A stretch of DNA of 64,000 nucleotides from Elymus sibiricus. Lineage: Eukaryota; Streptophyta; Magnoliopsida; Poales; Poaceae. The position numbers were made by a program, and so were the translations under genes. The notes under the pieces were generated by a model, which saw nothing but the letters and a program-made list of their open reading frames with translations, was not told where the DNA came from and did no database searches. Positions within the stretch are counted from its first letter, which is position 1. Every line of letters begins with the position of its first letter. Positions 20,575 to 31,471 of the stretch are shown here, piece by piece. The DNA lies in contig CM077671.1 of assembly GCA_039707655.1 (NCBI GenBank), forward strand, positions 301,878,509-301,942,508, read 5' to 3'.

Positions 20575-21665
20575 CTAATCGTACCCACCAACAACATAAA
20601 CTTTCTCCAGGTACTCCATGTACGCGGCGTGCGCCACCCTCCGAGAATACTTCTTCTTGAAGGAGCCAATGGCTCGTCCTCTAGCATGTGCCAGAACACT
20701 TGCAAACGAGGGGTTAAGCCTTTGGGCGCGGAACGGGCATCCGAAGCCCCCATTCCGGGTCCTAATACGACAATTATGCCTTCCCGCATAGAGCTCCCTG
20801 AGCTTTTGTTTCTTGTACCTTCTCTGGTCGTATTTATCGCTGCCAACGTCGTCAGATGGCACCTATACATATAATAAAAAATCATGACATTGATGAATAG
20901 AATGCATAAAATGATATCACAAACAACTTAATGCAACAAAATTATTAACTAATGACTTTAAATGCATGAACCGATTATTGTCAACCAAACAAGGAACTTT
21001 GAAGTAAGTGCTACTCCCCATTATCACTAAAGTAGTGATCTACATGCTCTTATACAGTGTTTATTTACAAATGGGTACATGTACAATCATCTATGTAGAC
21101 GGATTATTAGCAAAATGATCATTTGTACAGGTCAACCATTAAATCACTTTAAACCTTAGACATAATATTAGCATAATCTTATGTACGGATGTCACTTATC
21201 CAAGTCACTTATCATTTACCTAACAAACAATCAATACGTACACACTAACACGGATCTATCGAATCTTACTCTGATTACATGGATTGAAATAACATGAACC
21301 CCGGGCGAATTCCAAAAAAAGGCGGAAACAGAACTAATCAGAGATACCCTATGATATAGTTACCAAAATAGGGGGGGTCTAACCTGTTCTCCGTCGTCAT
21401 CGGAGTTGTCGCCATCGGAGTCGTCGGGGTCGTCGTCGGTGGAGTGGTCATCAGAGAGATCGTAGTAGTCTCTGTGCAGCACTGCCTCCTGCTGGGGAGG
21501 CACGACGGGGCTTACGACGTCATGGCCGTGCTTCTGTCCGCGCGAGACCTCATCGGCGGGGAGGGCAACCTCGTTGCCCAGCATCAAGAGATGCTTGGTT
21601 GCTTTGCCGGCCCCAGCTTCGAACCCTGCGTCACCACTCCCTCCAATGGTGCGCTTGGTCGCCAT
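20575..21665 (-). CDS. Hypothetical protein with zf-XS-like C-terminus, 2 exons
   Basis: Minus-strand exon 1 runs from ATG 21665 to 21384 (donor CAG/GTTAGA) and exon 2 from 20862 to 20575 (acceptor TATAG). The phases fit, giving 189 aa without a stop. The N-terminal half is Gly/Ala-rich, then strongly acidic (DDHSTDDDPDDSDGDNSDDD). The C-terminal half is basic and reads GGFGCPFRAQ, then SFASVLAHARGRAIG, then RRVAHAAYMEYLEKV. This follows the spacing of the zf-XS zinc finger found with XS domains in SGS3-like RNA-silencing proteins (CPFC, LxxHA, AxHxAL). The second Cys of CPFC is Arg here, so metal binding may be lost. It lies in CACTA-derived sequence and may be a captured gene fragment. The domain assignment is by eye. 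Confidence 0.45.
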
Positions 21666-21831
21666 CTGATACACTTCCGAGAGCGTTTACGACTGGGAAC
21701 GATGGCGAGGATGCAGGCGTGGTCTGTGGAGAGAGGGGAGTGCGGCGGCCTTCTATAACCAGCGGCACATGCACGGTTAATATAGAGTGGTTGGGAGCTA
21801 GGCGGGAGGCGGTTAAACGGCTCGCCTCCCG

Positions 21832-22110
21832 GTGAGCCTGCGCAGCGGTCTTCTAGCATGCCTCACCCCCTGCTTGCACGTCCCCCGGTTAGCCTGCGCA
21901 GAGGACTGCTCGCACGTCTCCCGGTTAGCCTACGCAGAGGACTGCTCGCATGCGTTCCGTCAATTCACACACCAGATCGCACGTCTCCCGGTGAGCCAGA
22001 GCGGCCTGCTCGCACGCGTCCCATAAATTTACACACCTTCTCAAATGCCTCACGGTCAGCATGAGCAGCGGAGTGCTCGCATGCATCCCGTCAACTCACG
22101 TCCGCTCGGA
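21832..22110 (+). repeat. GC-rich tandem repeat, unit ~45-50 bp
   Basis: The phrase GTTAGCCTGCGCAGAGGACT plus TGCTCGCACGTCTCCCG recurs about five times with decay. Two late copies carry a CCGTCAA(C/T)TCAC tail. It lies upstream of the minus-strand zf-XS-like gene and may be a subterminal array of another CACTA family. CACACGGTTGAATAC just beyond (~22158) resembles the subterminal motifs. Confidence 0.65.
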
Positions 22111-22294
22111 CAGCACACGGGGCTTGTGGTGCTACGTAATATTTTGTTGGGACCAACGCACACGGTTGAATACTGTAATCGTTCGTGATGGTAACGTGAC
22201 AAGTGTGTGTACCAAGTACCAATCTTTAATAAGCTCCCCTTTGTAAGAAAAGTATATCAAAAACTTGTCTCCAATTAGGCCAAAAATTAGCACA

Positions 22295-22334
<40 letters not shown>
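22295..22334. repeat. (AT)n followed by (AG)n microsatellite
   Basis: About 10 AT units run directly into about 12 AG units at the left edge of the MITE. Confidence 0.9.
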
Positions 22335-22584
22335 TAAAATACACTGGAGGTCCTAAAAGTATTCCAAGTGTGTCAAGTAGGTCCTAAATGTTTGAAACAG
22401 TTCACCACGGGTCCTAAATGTGTGCAAGTCATTCACTCCAGGTCCTAAAAGTATTTTATGTGCATCAAGTAGGTCCTAAAATTCGCGGGTAAAATACACA
22501 TATAGGACTCGCGGTGAAAGATTTCAAACTTTTAGGACCTACTTGACAAACTTGGAATAGTTTTAGGACCTCCGGTGCATTTTA

Positions 22585-22586
<2 letters not shown>
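22334..22586. mobile_element. MITE embedded in a TA microsatellite (Micron-like)
   Basis: The ends GTAAAATACACTGGAGGTCC and GGACCTCCGGTGCATTTTAC are inverted repeats. The inverted pairing continues for about 65 bp on each side. (TA)n lies on both sides, matching the pattern described for rice Micron elements, which insert into TA microsatellites. It has no coding capacity. Confidence 0.7.

Positions 22587-22587
<1 letters not shown>

Positions 22588-22649
<62 letters not shown>
22588..22649. repeat. (TA)n microsatellite
   Basis: An uninterrupted run of about 30 TA units lies on the right side of the MITE. Confidence 0.95.
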
Positions 22650-22651
<2 letters not shown>

Positions 22652-23173
22652 TGAAACGGAATCCCAAGTTTCATGATTTTCAGTTGATTTTTGGATTTAC
22701 TTCAATTTAAAATGATTTTTTCGATGTTTGAGGCCGAGCTGTCTAAAAACCAAGATTTTCAATGTTTTGCACGACGCCAAGATGTTTGAGGTTCCTTACC
22801 ATTTATTGCATGGCGACTAAACATGAATCCAAGGGGACATATGATTTCCCCCAATGAATTCCTGGAAACTCAATTATTGCATATTTTTCAAATGATATAT
22901 GAACATTTTATAATTATAACACGGACTGATGCGTCATGTGTTTTCTGCATAAAAATAGTTTGACGCGGCTCGAAGTGGTTTTTCCGGTGGTGGCCGCGCG
23001 GGGGGGGGGGGGGATCTTTCCGTTTCACTTGTTGCACGAGCCTCTATGTGTGGGATTGTCCGTTTTGTGAGGCAGTTGCCACCCCAAATTGTCAAAATTG
23101 TGCATTGAAATGTTTAAAACAAGGCACACCTCTAACGTCATGCATGTGTTTAGGACACATGCACACGGTGGTG
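22650..23173. other. Unassigned sequence left of element II
   Basis: There is no gene. A 14-base poly-G run occurs at ~23000. The last part (~23050-23178) may be the left edge of the tandem array that continues at 35458 after element II. Confidence 0.35.
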
Positions 23174-23178
23174 GTGGT

Positions 23179-24769
23179 CGATACACCTCCAATGTATCTA
23201 TAATTTTTTATTGTTCCATGCTGTTATATTATCATTCTTGGATGTTTTACAATCATTTTATATCAAATTTATATCATTGTTTTGGGACTAACCTATTAAC
23301 ATAGTGCCCAGTGCCAGTTGTTGTTTTTTGCTTGTTTTTTACTTCGCAAAATATATGTACCAAACGGAGTCCAATTGCCACGAAACTTTTTGGAGATTTT
23401 TTTAGGACCAGAAGACAACTTGTGAGCCAAGGAAGCACCTAGGGGGAGGCCCGTGGGGCCCACAAGACACCAGGGCACGCCAGAGGCACCCGGCATGCCC
23501 TGATGGGTTGTGGGGCCCACGGGGGTCTCCTCCACCGCCTCTCAGCTCTATAAATACCCAAATATTCCAGAAACCCTAGAGGAGTCGACGAAATACACTT
23601 CCATCCGCCGCAAGTTCCAGAACCGCGAGATCCAATCTAACACCATCACGGAGGGGTTCATCATCCCCATTGGAGGCTCTCCAATGATGCGTGACTAGTC
23701 CACCATAGACCTACGGGTCCGTAGGCAGTAGCTAGATGGCTTTCTCTCTCTCTCTTTTGATTCTTCGGTTTGATGATACAATGGTCTCTTGGAGATCTAT
23801 TTGATGTAATGACTTTTTGCGGTGTGTTTGTTGGGATCCGATGAAGTTTGAGTTCATGATCAGTTTCTATCCATGAATATTATTTGAGTCTTCTTTGATC
23901 TCTTATATGCATGATTATTTATAGCCTCGTATTTCTTCTTCGAATCTTCGGTTTAGTTAGGCCAATTAGATCGATTTTTCTTGCCATGGGAAGAGGTGCT
24001 TTGTGATGGGTTCGATCTTGTGGTGTCCTCTCCGAGTGACAGAAGGGGCAGCGAGGTACGCATGTATCATTGCTATTAAGGATAACAAGATGAGGTCTAT
24101 TCGTACATGAATAGATCTTGTCTACATCATGTCATCATTCTTATTGCATTACTCCGTTTCTCCATCAACTTAATACACTATATGCATGCTGGATAGCGGT
24201 CGATGTGTGGAGTAATAGTAGTAGATGTAGAATCGTTTCGGTCTACTAATCTTGGGCGTGATGCCTATATATTGATCATCGCCTTGGATATCGTCATGAT
24301 TATTTGATCTTCTATCAATTGCCCAACAGTAATTTGTTTACCCACCGTGTGCTATACTCATGAGAGAAGCCACTAGTGAAATCTACGGCCCCCGGGTCTA
24401 TTCTTCCAATATTTCGCTTTCCGGTCTATCTTTTGCCGCATTTGTTTTCAGATCTATTATTCCAAAAACCCAAAAATACCTTGCTGCACTTTTTATTTGC
24501 ATCTTTTATTTTGTGTTCTTGTGCGATCTGTTTATCCAATCTCATACAAACTAATCTATCTTTTTACCTTGCAGAGATTGACAACCTCTCTTACGTGTCG
24601 GGTTGCAAGTATTTATTCTTTAATTGCAGGCAGCGTTTACATTGTGTTGCTTGGTTCTCCTACTAGTTCGATAAGCTTGGTTTCATAACCGAGGGAAATA
24701 CTTACCGTAGTTGTGCTGCACCATCCCTTCCTCTTTGGGGAAATATCGACGTAGTCTCGAGCCACGTCA
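23179..24769 (+). repeat. 5' LTR of element II
   Basis: The LTR begins CGATACACCTCC (first T changed to C) and ends CACGTCA, about 1590 bp. It aligns along its length with 33879-35457. Confidence 0.93.
23549..23556 (+). promoter_or_regulatory. Candidate TATA box, 5' LTR of element II
   Basis: TATAAATA is followed by CCCAAATATTCC and lies at the same place in both LTRs. Confidence 0.5.
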
Positions 24770-24779
24770 AAGGAATTTC

Positions 24780-24796
24780 TGGCGCCGTTGCCGGGG
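24780..24796 (+). promoter_or_regulatory. Primer-binding site of element II (tRNA-Asp type)
   Basis: TGGCGCCGTTGCCGGGG, identical to the site in element I, lies 10 nt after the LTR end. Confidence 0.9.
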
Positions 24797-26646
24797 AGAC
24801 GTCATCAACATCTACCAGGTTCCTAATCACAAATCTCATCTCCTTGCAATTTACATTATTTGCCATTTGCCTCTCGTTTTCCTCTCCCCCACTTCACAAA
24901 AATTTGCCGTTTTATTAGCCCTCCTTTTCGTTTGCCTTTTTCTCGCCAGTTCTCTTGTTTGCTTGCAATCTTGTTTGCATAGTCACGATGACTCAGGAAA
25001 ATTCCAAACTGTGTGATTTTTCCAATACCAATAATAATGATTTTATTAGTACTCCGATTGCTCCTCCCGCCACTAGTGCGTAGTCTTGTGATATTAATGC
25101 CGCTTTGTTGAATCTTGTCATGAAAGATCAATTTTCCGGTACTCCTAATGAGGATGCCGCGTCCCATGTAAACACATTCGTAGAATTGTGTGATGTGCAA
25201 AAGAAAAAAGATGTGGACAATGATATAGTGAAGTGAAATTATTTGCTTTCTCCTTGCGGGATCGTGCAAAAATTTGGTTTTCTTCTTTGCCTCGCAATAG
25301 TATCGATTCTTGGAATAAGTGCAAGGATGCTTTTATTACTAAGTATTTTCCGCCCGCGAAAATTATTTCCCTTAGAACTCAAATCATGAATTTTAAGCAA
25401 CTTGAGCATGAACATGTTGCACAATCTTGGGAAAGAATGAAATTGATGCTAAGAAATTGTCCTACTCATGGTTTAAATCTTTGGATGATCATACAAAAAA
25501 TTTATGCGGGATTAAATTTTGTCTCTATAAATCTTTTAGATTCCGCCGCGGGTGGTACTTTTATGGAAATTGCTTTAGGTGAAGCTACTAAATTGCTTTA
25601 TAATATTAGCAACTTATTCACAATGGCATACTGAAAGAGCACCTACTAGTAAAAAAGTAAATTCAGTTGAAGAAATTAGTACTTTGAGTGAAAATGTTGA
25701 TGCTCTTATGAAGTTGGTTGCTAGTAAAAATGCTTCTATTGATCTTAATGATGTGCCTTTGTCTACTTTGATTGAGCAAAATAGTGATTCCGTAGATGTG
25801 AATTTCATCTCACGAAACAATTTTAATAACAATGCTTATAGAGGTAACTTTAATCCTAGGCCTTTTCCTAGAAATTCCTCTAATAATTATGGTAATTCCT
25901 ATGGTAATTCTTCTTACAATAATAGTAGGAACCCCTCTAATCTTGAGAGTAATATTAAAGAATTTATCAATACTCAAAAAAATTTCAATACTACGATAGA
26001 AGAGAAGTTGAATAAGATTGATGATATGTCTAGAAGCATTGATAGAATTTCCCATGATGTAGAAAATCTCAAGTTGAAAGCTTTTGCACCTAAGATTGAT
26101 GAATCAATTAAATCTTTATATGTTTCTATGGATGAAAGTAAGAAAAGAACCGCTATGCTTAGAGCTAAAAGAGAATTTTTAGAAAAAGCGTTTTCTAGTG
26201 ATTGCTTTCATAAAAATGATGAAGATTTTAAAGTGATTGGTGTTTCTTCTATTGATTCCTTGTTTAGTAATATTAAAATTGATGATAAAGGGACTAAAGA
26301 ATAGTCAACTTTAGTTAGGAGGCGTCCCAATGATTTGGAGAGTGAAAATCTTGATGAACAAATTGATGAAAGTTGGTTTGAAGAGGTCAAAACTTTAAAT
26401 AGTGATGTGCCCACTTTTTGGATTGCAAATACTTTAATTATGATAGTTGCTCTTTGATTGAATGTATTTCTTTGGTACAATCCATGATAAATTCACCCCA
26501 TGCTTATGAACAAAATAAAGCTTTTACTAAACATATTGTTCACGCCATGATGAAATCTTTTGAAGAAAAGTTGGAGTTAGAGATTTCAATTCCTACAAAA
26601 TTACATGATGAGTGGGTACCTACATTAAAGTCAAGATTAAAAATTA

Positions 26647-26804
26647 GGGATTTCTATTCTTGTGCCCCTGGTTCCTTAGTTGTACTCATTCATCCCCACG
26701 CCCTTAACTTTTGCTCACTTTTCCCCACTCCCTTGTCCAAAACCCTCAGAAATGGTCACAACGGAGGATGTCGTCGGGTCAATGGTTTGACCATTAACTC
26801 TGAC
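26647..26804 (+). repeat. Left TIR of the MULE
   Basis: It pairs with 30847-31005. Ends and interior match at roughly 85-90% by eye. Confidence 0.92.
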
Positions 26805-26925
26805 GTGTGGGGCCGCGCTGGACTGTGTCGCCCATTGGACCTGCCAAGTGGGGCCGCGTTGGACTGTGTCGCCCTCCTTTGACCATTCTAACGTGTGGGG
26901 CCGCGCTGGACTGTGTCGCCTGTTG
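26804..26925 (+). repeat. Short tandem repeat next to the left MULE TIR
   Basis: GTGTGGGGCCGCGCTGGACT plus GTGTCGCC is repeated three times (from ~26805, ~26846 and ~26893) with spacers of different length. Confidence 0.75.
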
Positions 26926-27019
26926 GACAGTGGCGCTGGTTGGACCGTTGGGCCGTGATTTCATTTGGGCCGTTGAATTAAACACCTACGTCCATGCGCT
27001 GATGCATGCCACCACGATA

Positions 27020-27360
27020 AGCCTGCTATGCATTCGCCACATGATCCAGCTAGCCTGCCTGCATGCGCCGATGCGAGCCGCCACGGACGCAGCGACTGTC
27101 GCTGCTGCCGGTTCGTCTCTTCTCGTAGGCGCCTCCTCGATCGATTCACAGTTCACACCGTCTCAGCCTTTGTCCTTCGCAGCATCAATTCAGCGTGGCA
27201 ATTAAATTCTAGGGCATACCGATCGACATGCGCCGCCAGGAAGCCTGCTATGCATGCCACGTGATCCTGCTAGCCTGCCTGCATGCACCGATGCATGCCG
27301 CCACGAACACAGCGATGGTCGCTACCGCTGGTTCCTCTCTTCTCGCACGCGTCTCCACCT
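27020..27360 (+). repeat. Direct duplication, period ~222 bp, in the MULE
   Basis: The stretch from GCCTGCTATGCAT through CTAGCCTGCCTGCATG and TCTCTTCTCG occurs at ~27021 and again at ~27243 with about 15% difference. Confidence 0.75.
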
Positions 27361-27571
27361 TCTTGGTGCCATAGACCAAGGCCATGGTGCAGTACTACGT
27401 GCGAGCTTCGCCCACCTTTTTTACCCACCCATATGTCACTCCCTCCATGTACAAAAGCATGCAATATATTTTTTGAAGCATAGAATAGAACCAGCAACCA
27501 GAGTCAGCTAAACATAGCTCAGAGACCATAATTGCAGCATACAATATATATCCTACGTACTACGTAGTGCA

Positions 27572-28044
27572 CTACGCGTCTTCGTCATCGGAGATGGCCT
27601 GATCCGCCTGCGCCGGAGTCTGATCCGCCTGCGCGGGAGCCTGGTCCGCCTGCGCCTCCTCCTGCGCCACCCGTGCTGCCTTCATCTGCTGCTGACGAAG
27701 ACGTCGGGCCTGCTCCGACCGGATGGAGTTGAGGATCACCACCTGGTCGGGCCACAGATAGTAGACCGGCGGTGCCTCCACTTCCGGCTCCTGCGGCGGC
27801 GCCTCCTCCTCCGGCTCCTGCTGCGGCGCCTCCTCCTCTGGCTACCGCGGCGATGCCTCCTCCTCCGGCTCCTGTGGCAGCGCCTCCTCCTCCGGCTGCG
27901 GCGGCTCCTCCTCCTCCCCCATCTCCTACCCCTCTTGAAATCCTCCTCCGGTTCCAGACGTAGCCTCGCTTGCCTCCAGATTTGGGCCTGCCAAAGGAGG
28001 AAGAGACGGTGTTCGACTGTGTAGTACTGGCGGCGTGGTGGCAT
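27572..28044 (-). pseudogene. MULE cargo ORF 1 (Pro/Glu-rich hypothetical, decayed)
   Basis: The minus strand starts MPPRRQYYTVEHRLFLLWQA from 28044 and reads to EPEEDFKRG. A frame change then leads into acidic EEEAPPQEPEE repeats (with an in-frame TAG). The C-terminus is YYLWPDQVVILNSIRSEQ, then coiled-coil-like RRLRQQQMKAARVAQEEAQ and ADQ repeats, with a stop at 27572. I do not recognise the family. The shift and stop show it is no longer intact. Confidence 0.5.
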
Positions 28045-28961
28045 GGCTGATGGGTTCAGAGAGGGGAGTGCTCGTGTGCCGGCGGGGAGAGGGAGCAGGC
28101 GGATGAGCTAGGGCTGGGGGACGCCCTCCGGCTTAAATAGCCGTCTATGGATAATGACGGGGAGCCGGATTGGTGCCTCCTCCGTCGACAGTCAACGCGT
28201 AGCGAAGGACAAACCAGGACTTTTTTTTATTTCCCGCGGGCGAGTGGGTGAGCAGAACCAACGTCTCGCGGATCGCCCAACGATCCAACGATGTAGAGCC
28301 GTCCATGTGATCCAACGGCGCGGAGCCTGCATGCAGCCTGCCCGTATCCTTCTAGAAGACCATATCCGACGGTTTTCGCTTGGCGCTAGGGTATGATCAG
28401 ACGGCTGCAGTTCGACGTTAGGGTTTGTAGAGATGTTGCGGGGTTTTGAGCCGGTCAGCGGGGTTATCTTAAGTTTGGCCAACTTTCAAATGACCTTAAC
28501 TAATTCAAAAAAAATCAAAAAAATATGAAATCTTCCCTGTTCGTAGTTTGATAAGACATAGTTACCCTAGAAAATATAAACCTCGGTTTAGGGACTTTTT
28601 TAAGAAAAAAGTTCTTTTGAGATGAGCTACCGTTTCCAAATTCAAATGAGCAGAACTAAATTCAAAAAAATTCAAAAAAATGTAAAACCTGCTCACAATG
28701 CCTTTGTATGTGACATGGTTATGGAAAAAAATAAAAAACTTGGTTTATGGGCATTTCCATGAAAAATCCTTCACACATATGAGCTATCACGTACGGGGTT
28801 GTATAGAGTTCGAGAAGAGAGCGACAGTGGGTTTGTGTTTACGAAAAATAAAAAAAATAAAAAATCACCAGAGCTCAATTTCAGTGTGAGTAAGAAGGAT
28901 CCGAAGGTATTTTTCATTTTTGAAATTTTAAACTGTCTTCATATAAATGGTTTTGTAATAA

Positions 28962-28962
<1 letters not shown>

Positions 28963-28992
<30 letters not shown>

Positions 28993-28996
28993 TAGG
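28963..28996 (+). repeat. Telomere-like interstitial repeat
   Basis: Five units mixing GGGTTA and GGGTTTA (the plant telomere unit is TTTAGGG) lie in non-coding DNA inside the MULE. Confidence 0.85.
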
Positions 28997-29360
28997 AGTC
29001 TATTTTTCTTTTGTTTGTTGTTAGATCATTTCAACATAGGGTAACATGATCATTACAACTTAGGCCTCTTTCAACATGTCGCTTATAATTCAAATGTTAG
29101 CTCAAATTCAAGTTTTTACCTTAATTAATCATCAAATCACATCATATTCAAACATCACATAGGATTGGCGGCATATAAGTGGTTAGATGATGGCCATCTA
29201 TCTTATTGCAGATGCAGGTATTTATTCACTGGATTTCTTCTTGTTTATGAATAATGGGGCATCTGCCTAACCCTATCAAACCTTTCGGTAAGATAATATA
29301 AGAATCGTATTTGGTTGGGTTCTAACTCTGTTGTTCAGTCTGGCGCGGGTGTGATACCGG

Positions 29361-29390
29361 TCACATCACATCACATCACATCACATCACC
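29361..29390 (+). repeat. (TCACA)n microsatellite
   Basis: Five to six TCACA units in a row, between MULE cargo segments. Confidence 0.9.
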
Positions 29391-29565
29391 ATACATTAGC
29401 TTTAATTAAACATCAATGCCGACCACAGAGGCCGGCGATAGTTCTAGTGCATTATACACAATCTAGTAGCAACTAATATAAAAACACAAATAAAAATATA
29501 ACACATGTAAAATATAGATAATTCCGCTCACCGGTGAAGCCGCCGCCGTCTTTAGGAGCACCGTC

Positions 29566-30550
29566 CTACTCATCGTTGTCGCTGGTGTGGTCGACGTAGG
29601 GAGGCGGCTGCCAAAGGTGGGCTGGCGGCCCCTGCCAGGACGGAGGCGCTTGCGGTCCCTGCAACACCTCCTCCCGTGCCTCCTGCTCCGGTTCGGGTGA
29701 TTGCAGCAGCATGGGTGCCCACGGCTGGACAGCCATCGCGTCGGCCATCTCCGACGCAGTTGCCGACCATCCCCACGACTGGCCCACCAGCCGGGGGTTC
29801 CACGCCGCAAGGGCCGGCTCCTCCGCCACCTCCTCCTTCACCTCCTCCTTGACAACGGCGGCCATCTCCAGCTCAGGGATGGCCACGTCGCCGGCCGCAG
29901 AGAGGGCCAACGCCCTCTCCATGTCCGTCCATTGACGCTCGTCGTGCGTGCGCGCGGATTCCTCCATGACATGCCTAATGAGCTCGGCCTCCTCCTCCTC
30001 GGTCATCGGAGGTGGTGGTGACGGGGACGGAGATGGTGTTGGGGTGAGGCCGTGGACACGCCTACGACCGCACACTTGGGCTAGGTGGACGACCGGCAAA
30101 AAAAGACTGCTGCCGCAGGTCGTGCTCGTCGTGGAGCCACATATCCCACAGCGGCGAGTTGACGCTGTACCTTGGGTCGTGGAGGAGATCCGGAGGCAGG
30201 CGCGTGTGACGTCAGTCGATCTCCTCACGGCGAGCGCGGCCGCTCATCGGCACCGGGGGGATTGGAACCCGATCCGTGAACAGATGCCAGTCGTTCGGGA
30301 GGTGGGCATCTCCCCATGGCAATGGCGTGGCCGTCTCCCAGTACCTCCGGCATATTTCTGTGCCGACGTATGCGCGCGTGCGCTGTGGGGCGACCGGCAG
30401 ACCTATTGCACATGCGGGCGGAGCGGACAAAGCAGGCGGTAGCGGCGGTGGTGGTGGTGGTGGGCTCCTAGAGCGACCAGAGCGGCGCCTACCAGAGGAT
30501 GAGCCGACCTCATGGCCGTGCTTCCCCTTCCCGGACCACGGCCAGGTCAT
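29566..30550 (-). pseudogene. MULE cargo ORF 2 (grass-specific hypothetical, decayed)
   Basis: The minus strand from ATG 30550 (MTWPWSGKGKHGHEV) has a Ser/Arg/Pro-rich start. It then reads LPNDWHLFTDRVPIPPVPMS and GRARREEID, followed by an in-frame TGA (30212-30214). The same frame continues RHTRLPPDLLHDPRYSVNSP. After a further shift comes an acidic helical part, EEEEAELIRHVMEESART, then MERALALSAAGD, ending at 29566. The modular pattern (VPIPPVP, REEID, ALALSAAGD) is one I associate with widespread hypothetical proteins in grass TEs. No enzymatic domain is seen. It was probably a captured or TE-borne gene, now non-functional. Confidence 0.6.
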
Positions 30551-30846
30551 GGCGACGGCGGCGGGCTAGGGTTTCTAGAAACTGCCGGGGGTGGAGGGGG
30601 CAGGATTGGCTTTGGAAGCGGAAGCTACTGTGTGGGGTGTGACTGGCCGGTCCACGGGTTTCCACTTAAAGTAGGACGACGACACGAAGGTGGGTGGCTG
30701 ACGACCGGGCCCCACCGCGCGTGCGCATTTACTTTGGGCGGTGGGGGTAGGTTGGATGCCGCCACGAGTGACGGCCCGTCTGTCCGTTTTGCCCCAAGCG
30801 GACGTGGGCGTACGATTTGGAGTTGCCCTTACGACGCGAGCCACTA

Positions 30847-31005
30847 GTCAGAGTTAACGGTCAAACCATTGACCCGACGGCATCCTCCGTTGTGACCTTT
30901 CGTGAGGGTTTTGGACAAGAGAGTAGGGGAAAAGTGAGAAAATTCTAAGAGCGTGGGGATGAATGAGTACAGCTAAGGAACGAGGGGCACAGATGTAAAA
31001 AACCC
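30847..31005 (-). repeat. Right TIR of the MULE
   Basis: Inverted partner of 26647-26804. Its outer end is directly followed by the TSD copy TAAAAATTA. Confidence 0.92.
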
Positions 31006-31471
31006 TAAAAATTATGAGTGCTTTTCTTTATGTGATTTGGGTGCTAGTGTTTCCACAATTCCGAAATCTCTATGTGATGTGCTTGGTCTTACAAATATTG
31101 AAGAATGTTCTCTTAATTTGCAGTTCTCGGATTCCAGTATTAAAAAGCCTTTGGGAAGAATCAATGATGTTCTTATTCCTGCAAATTGGAATTATGTGCC
31201 CATAGATTTTATTGTTCTTGATATTGATTGCAATCCGTCTTGTCCCATTATACTTGGTAAACCGTTTTTACGCACTATAGGTGCCGTGATTGATATGAAA
31301 GAAGGCAATATTAAATTTCAATTTCCACTAAGAAAGGGTATGGAACACTTCCCTGGAACAAGAATTAAGCCACCATATGAATCAATCATGAGAGCATCCT
31401 ATGGAGCAAAAACTAAAGATGACAATACTTTAATCTATGCATTATGCCTAGCTAGGGGCGTGAAACGGTAG

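Larger units (their letters stand above)
26647..31005 (-). mobile_element. Complete Mutator-like element (MULE) nested in element II
   Basis: Terminal inverted repeats of about 158 bp (26647-26804 and 30847-31005) begin GGGATTTCTATTCTTG and GGGTTTTTTACATCTG inward. They share long blocks such as GTCACAACGGAGGATG. The flanking 9-bp duplication TAAAAATTA is exact (26638-26646 and 31006-31014). Long TIRs plus a 9-bp TSD define a MULE. There is no MURA-type transposase. The 4.4 kb carries two decayed GC-rich coding segments on the minus strand, so it resembles a Pack-MULE. Confidence 0.95.
24988..31471 (+). pseudogene. gag-protease polyprotein of element II (broken, split by MULE)
   Basis: The frame starts at ATG 24988. 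Gag has the Retrotrans_gag pattern: LFAFSLRDRAKIWFSSLP, then FITKYFPP, then QSWERMKLMLRNCPTHG. A low-complexity Asn/Arg/Tyr stretch and a helical Lys/Asp-rich segment follow. The protease active site is present as CDLGASVSTIPKSL, just right of the MULE. Defects include an in-frame TAG at ~25081, shifts near 25230, 25600 and 26415, and a TAG at ~26303. The MULE (26647-31005) splits the frame just before the protease motif. The frame ends at 31471 without RT or integrase. Gag would assemble particles and the protease would mature them, but this copy cannot make either. Confidence 0.85.

Noticed and set aside
21832..22110. Possible CRISPR-like array
   Set aside because: The repeats are decayed, the spacing is irregular and the organism is a plant. 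It is a tandem repeat of TE type.
24780..24796. tRNA-Asp gene
   Set aside because: The match covers only the 17-nt complement of the tRNA 3' end next to an LTR, so it is a primer-binding site. No cloverleaf is present.
27772..27963. Pro/Ala-rich ORF (PPAPAAAPPPP type)
   Set aside because: Antisense reading of the acidic EEEAPPQEPEE repeats of MULE cargo ORF 1.
28963..28996. True chromosome-end telomere
   Set aside because: It is only ~34 bp and sits inside a MULE within a retrotransposon, with sequence on both sides.
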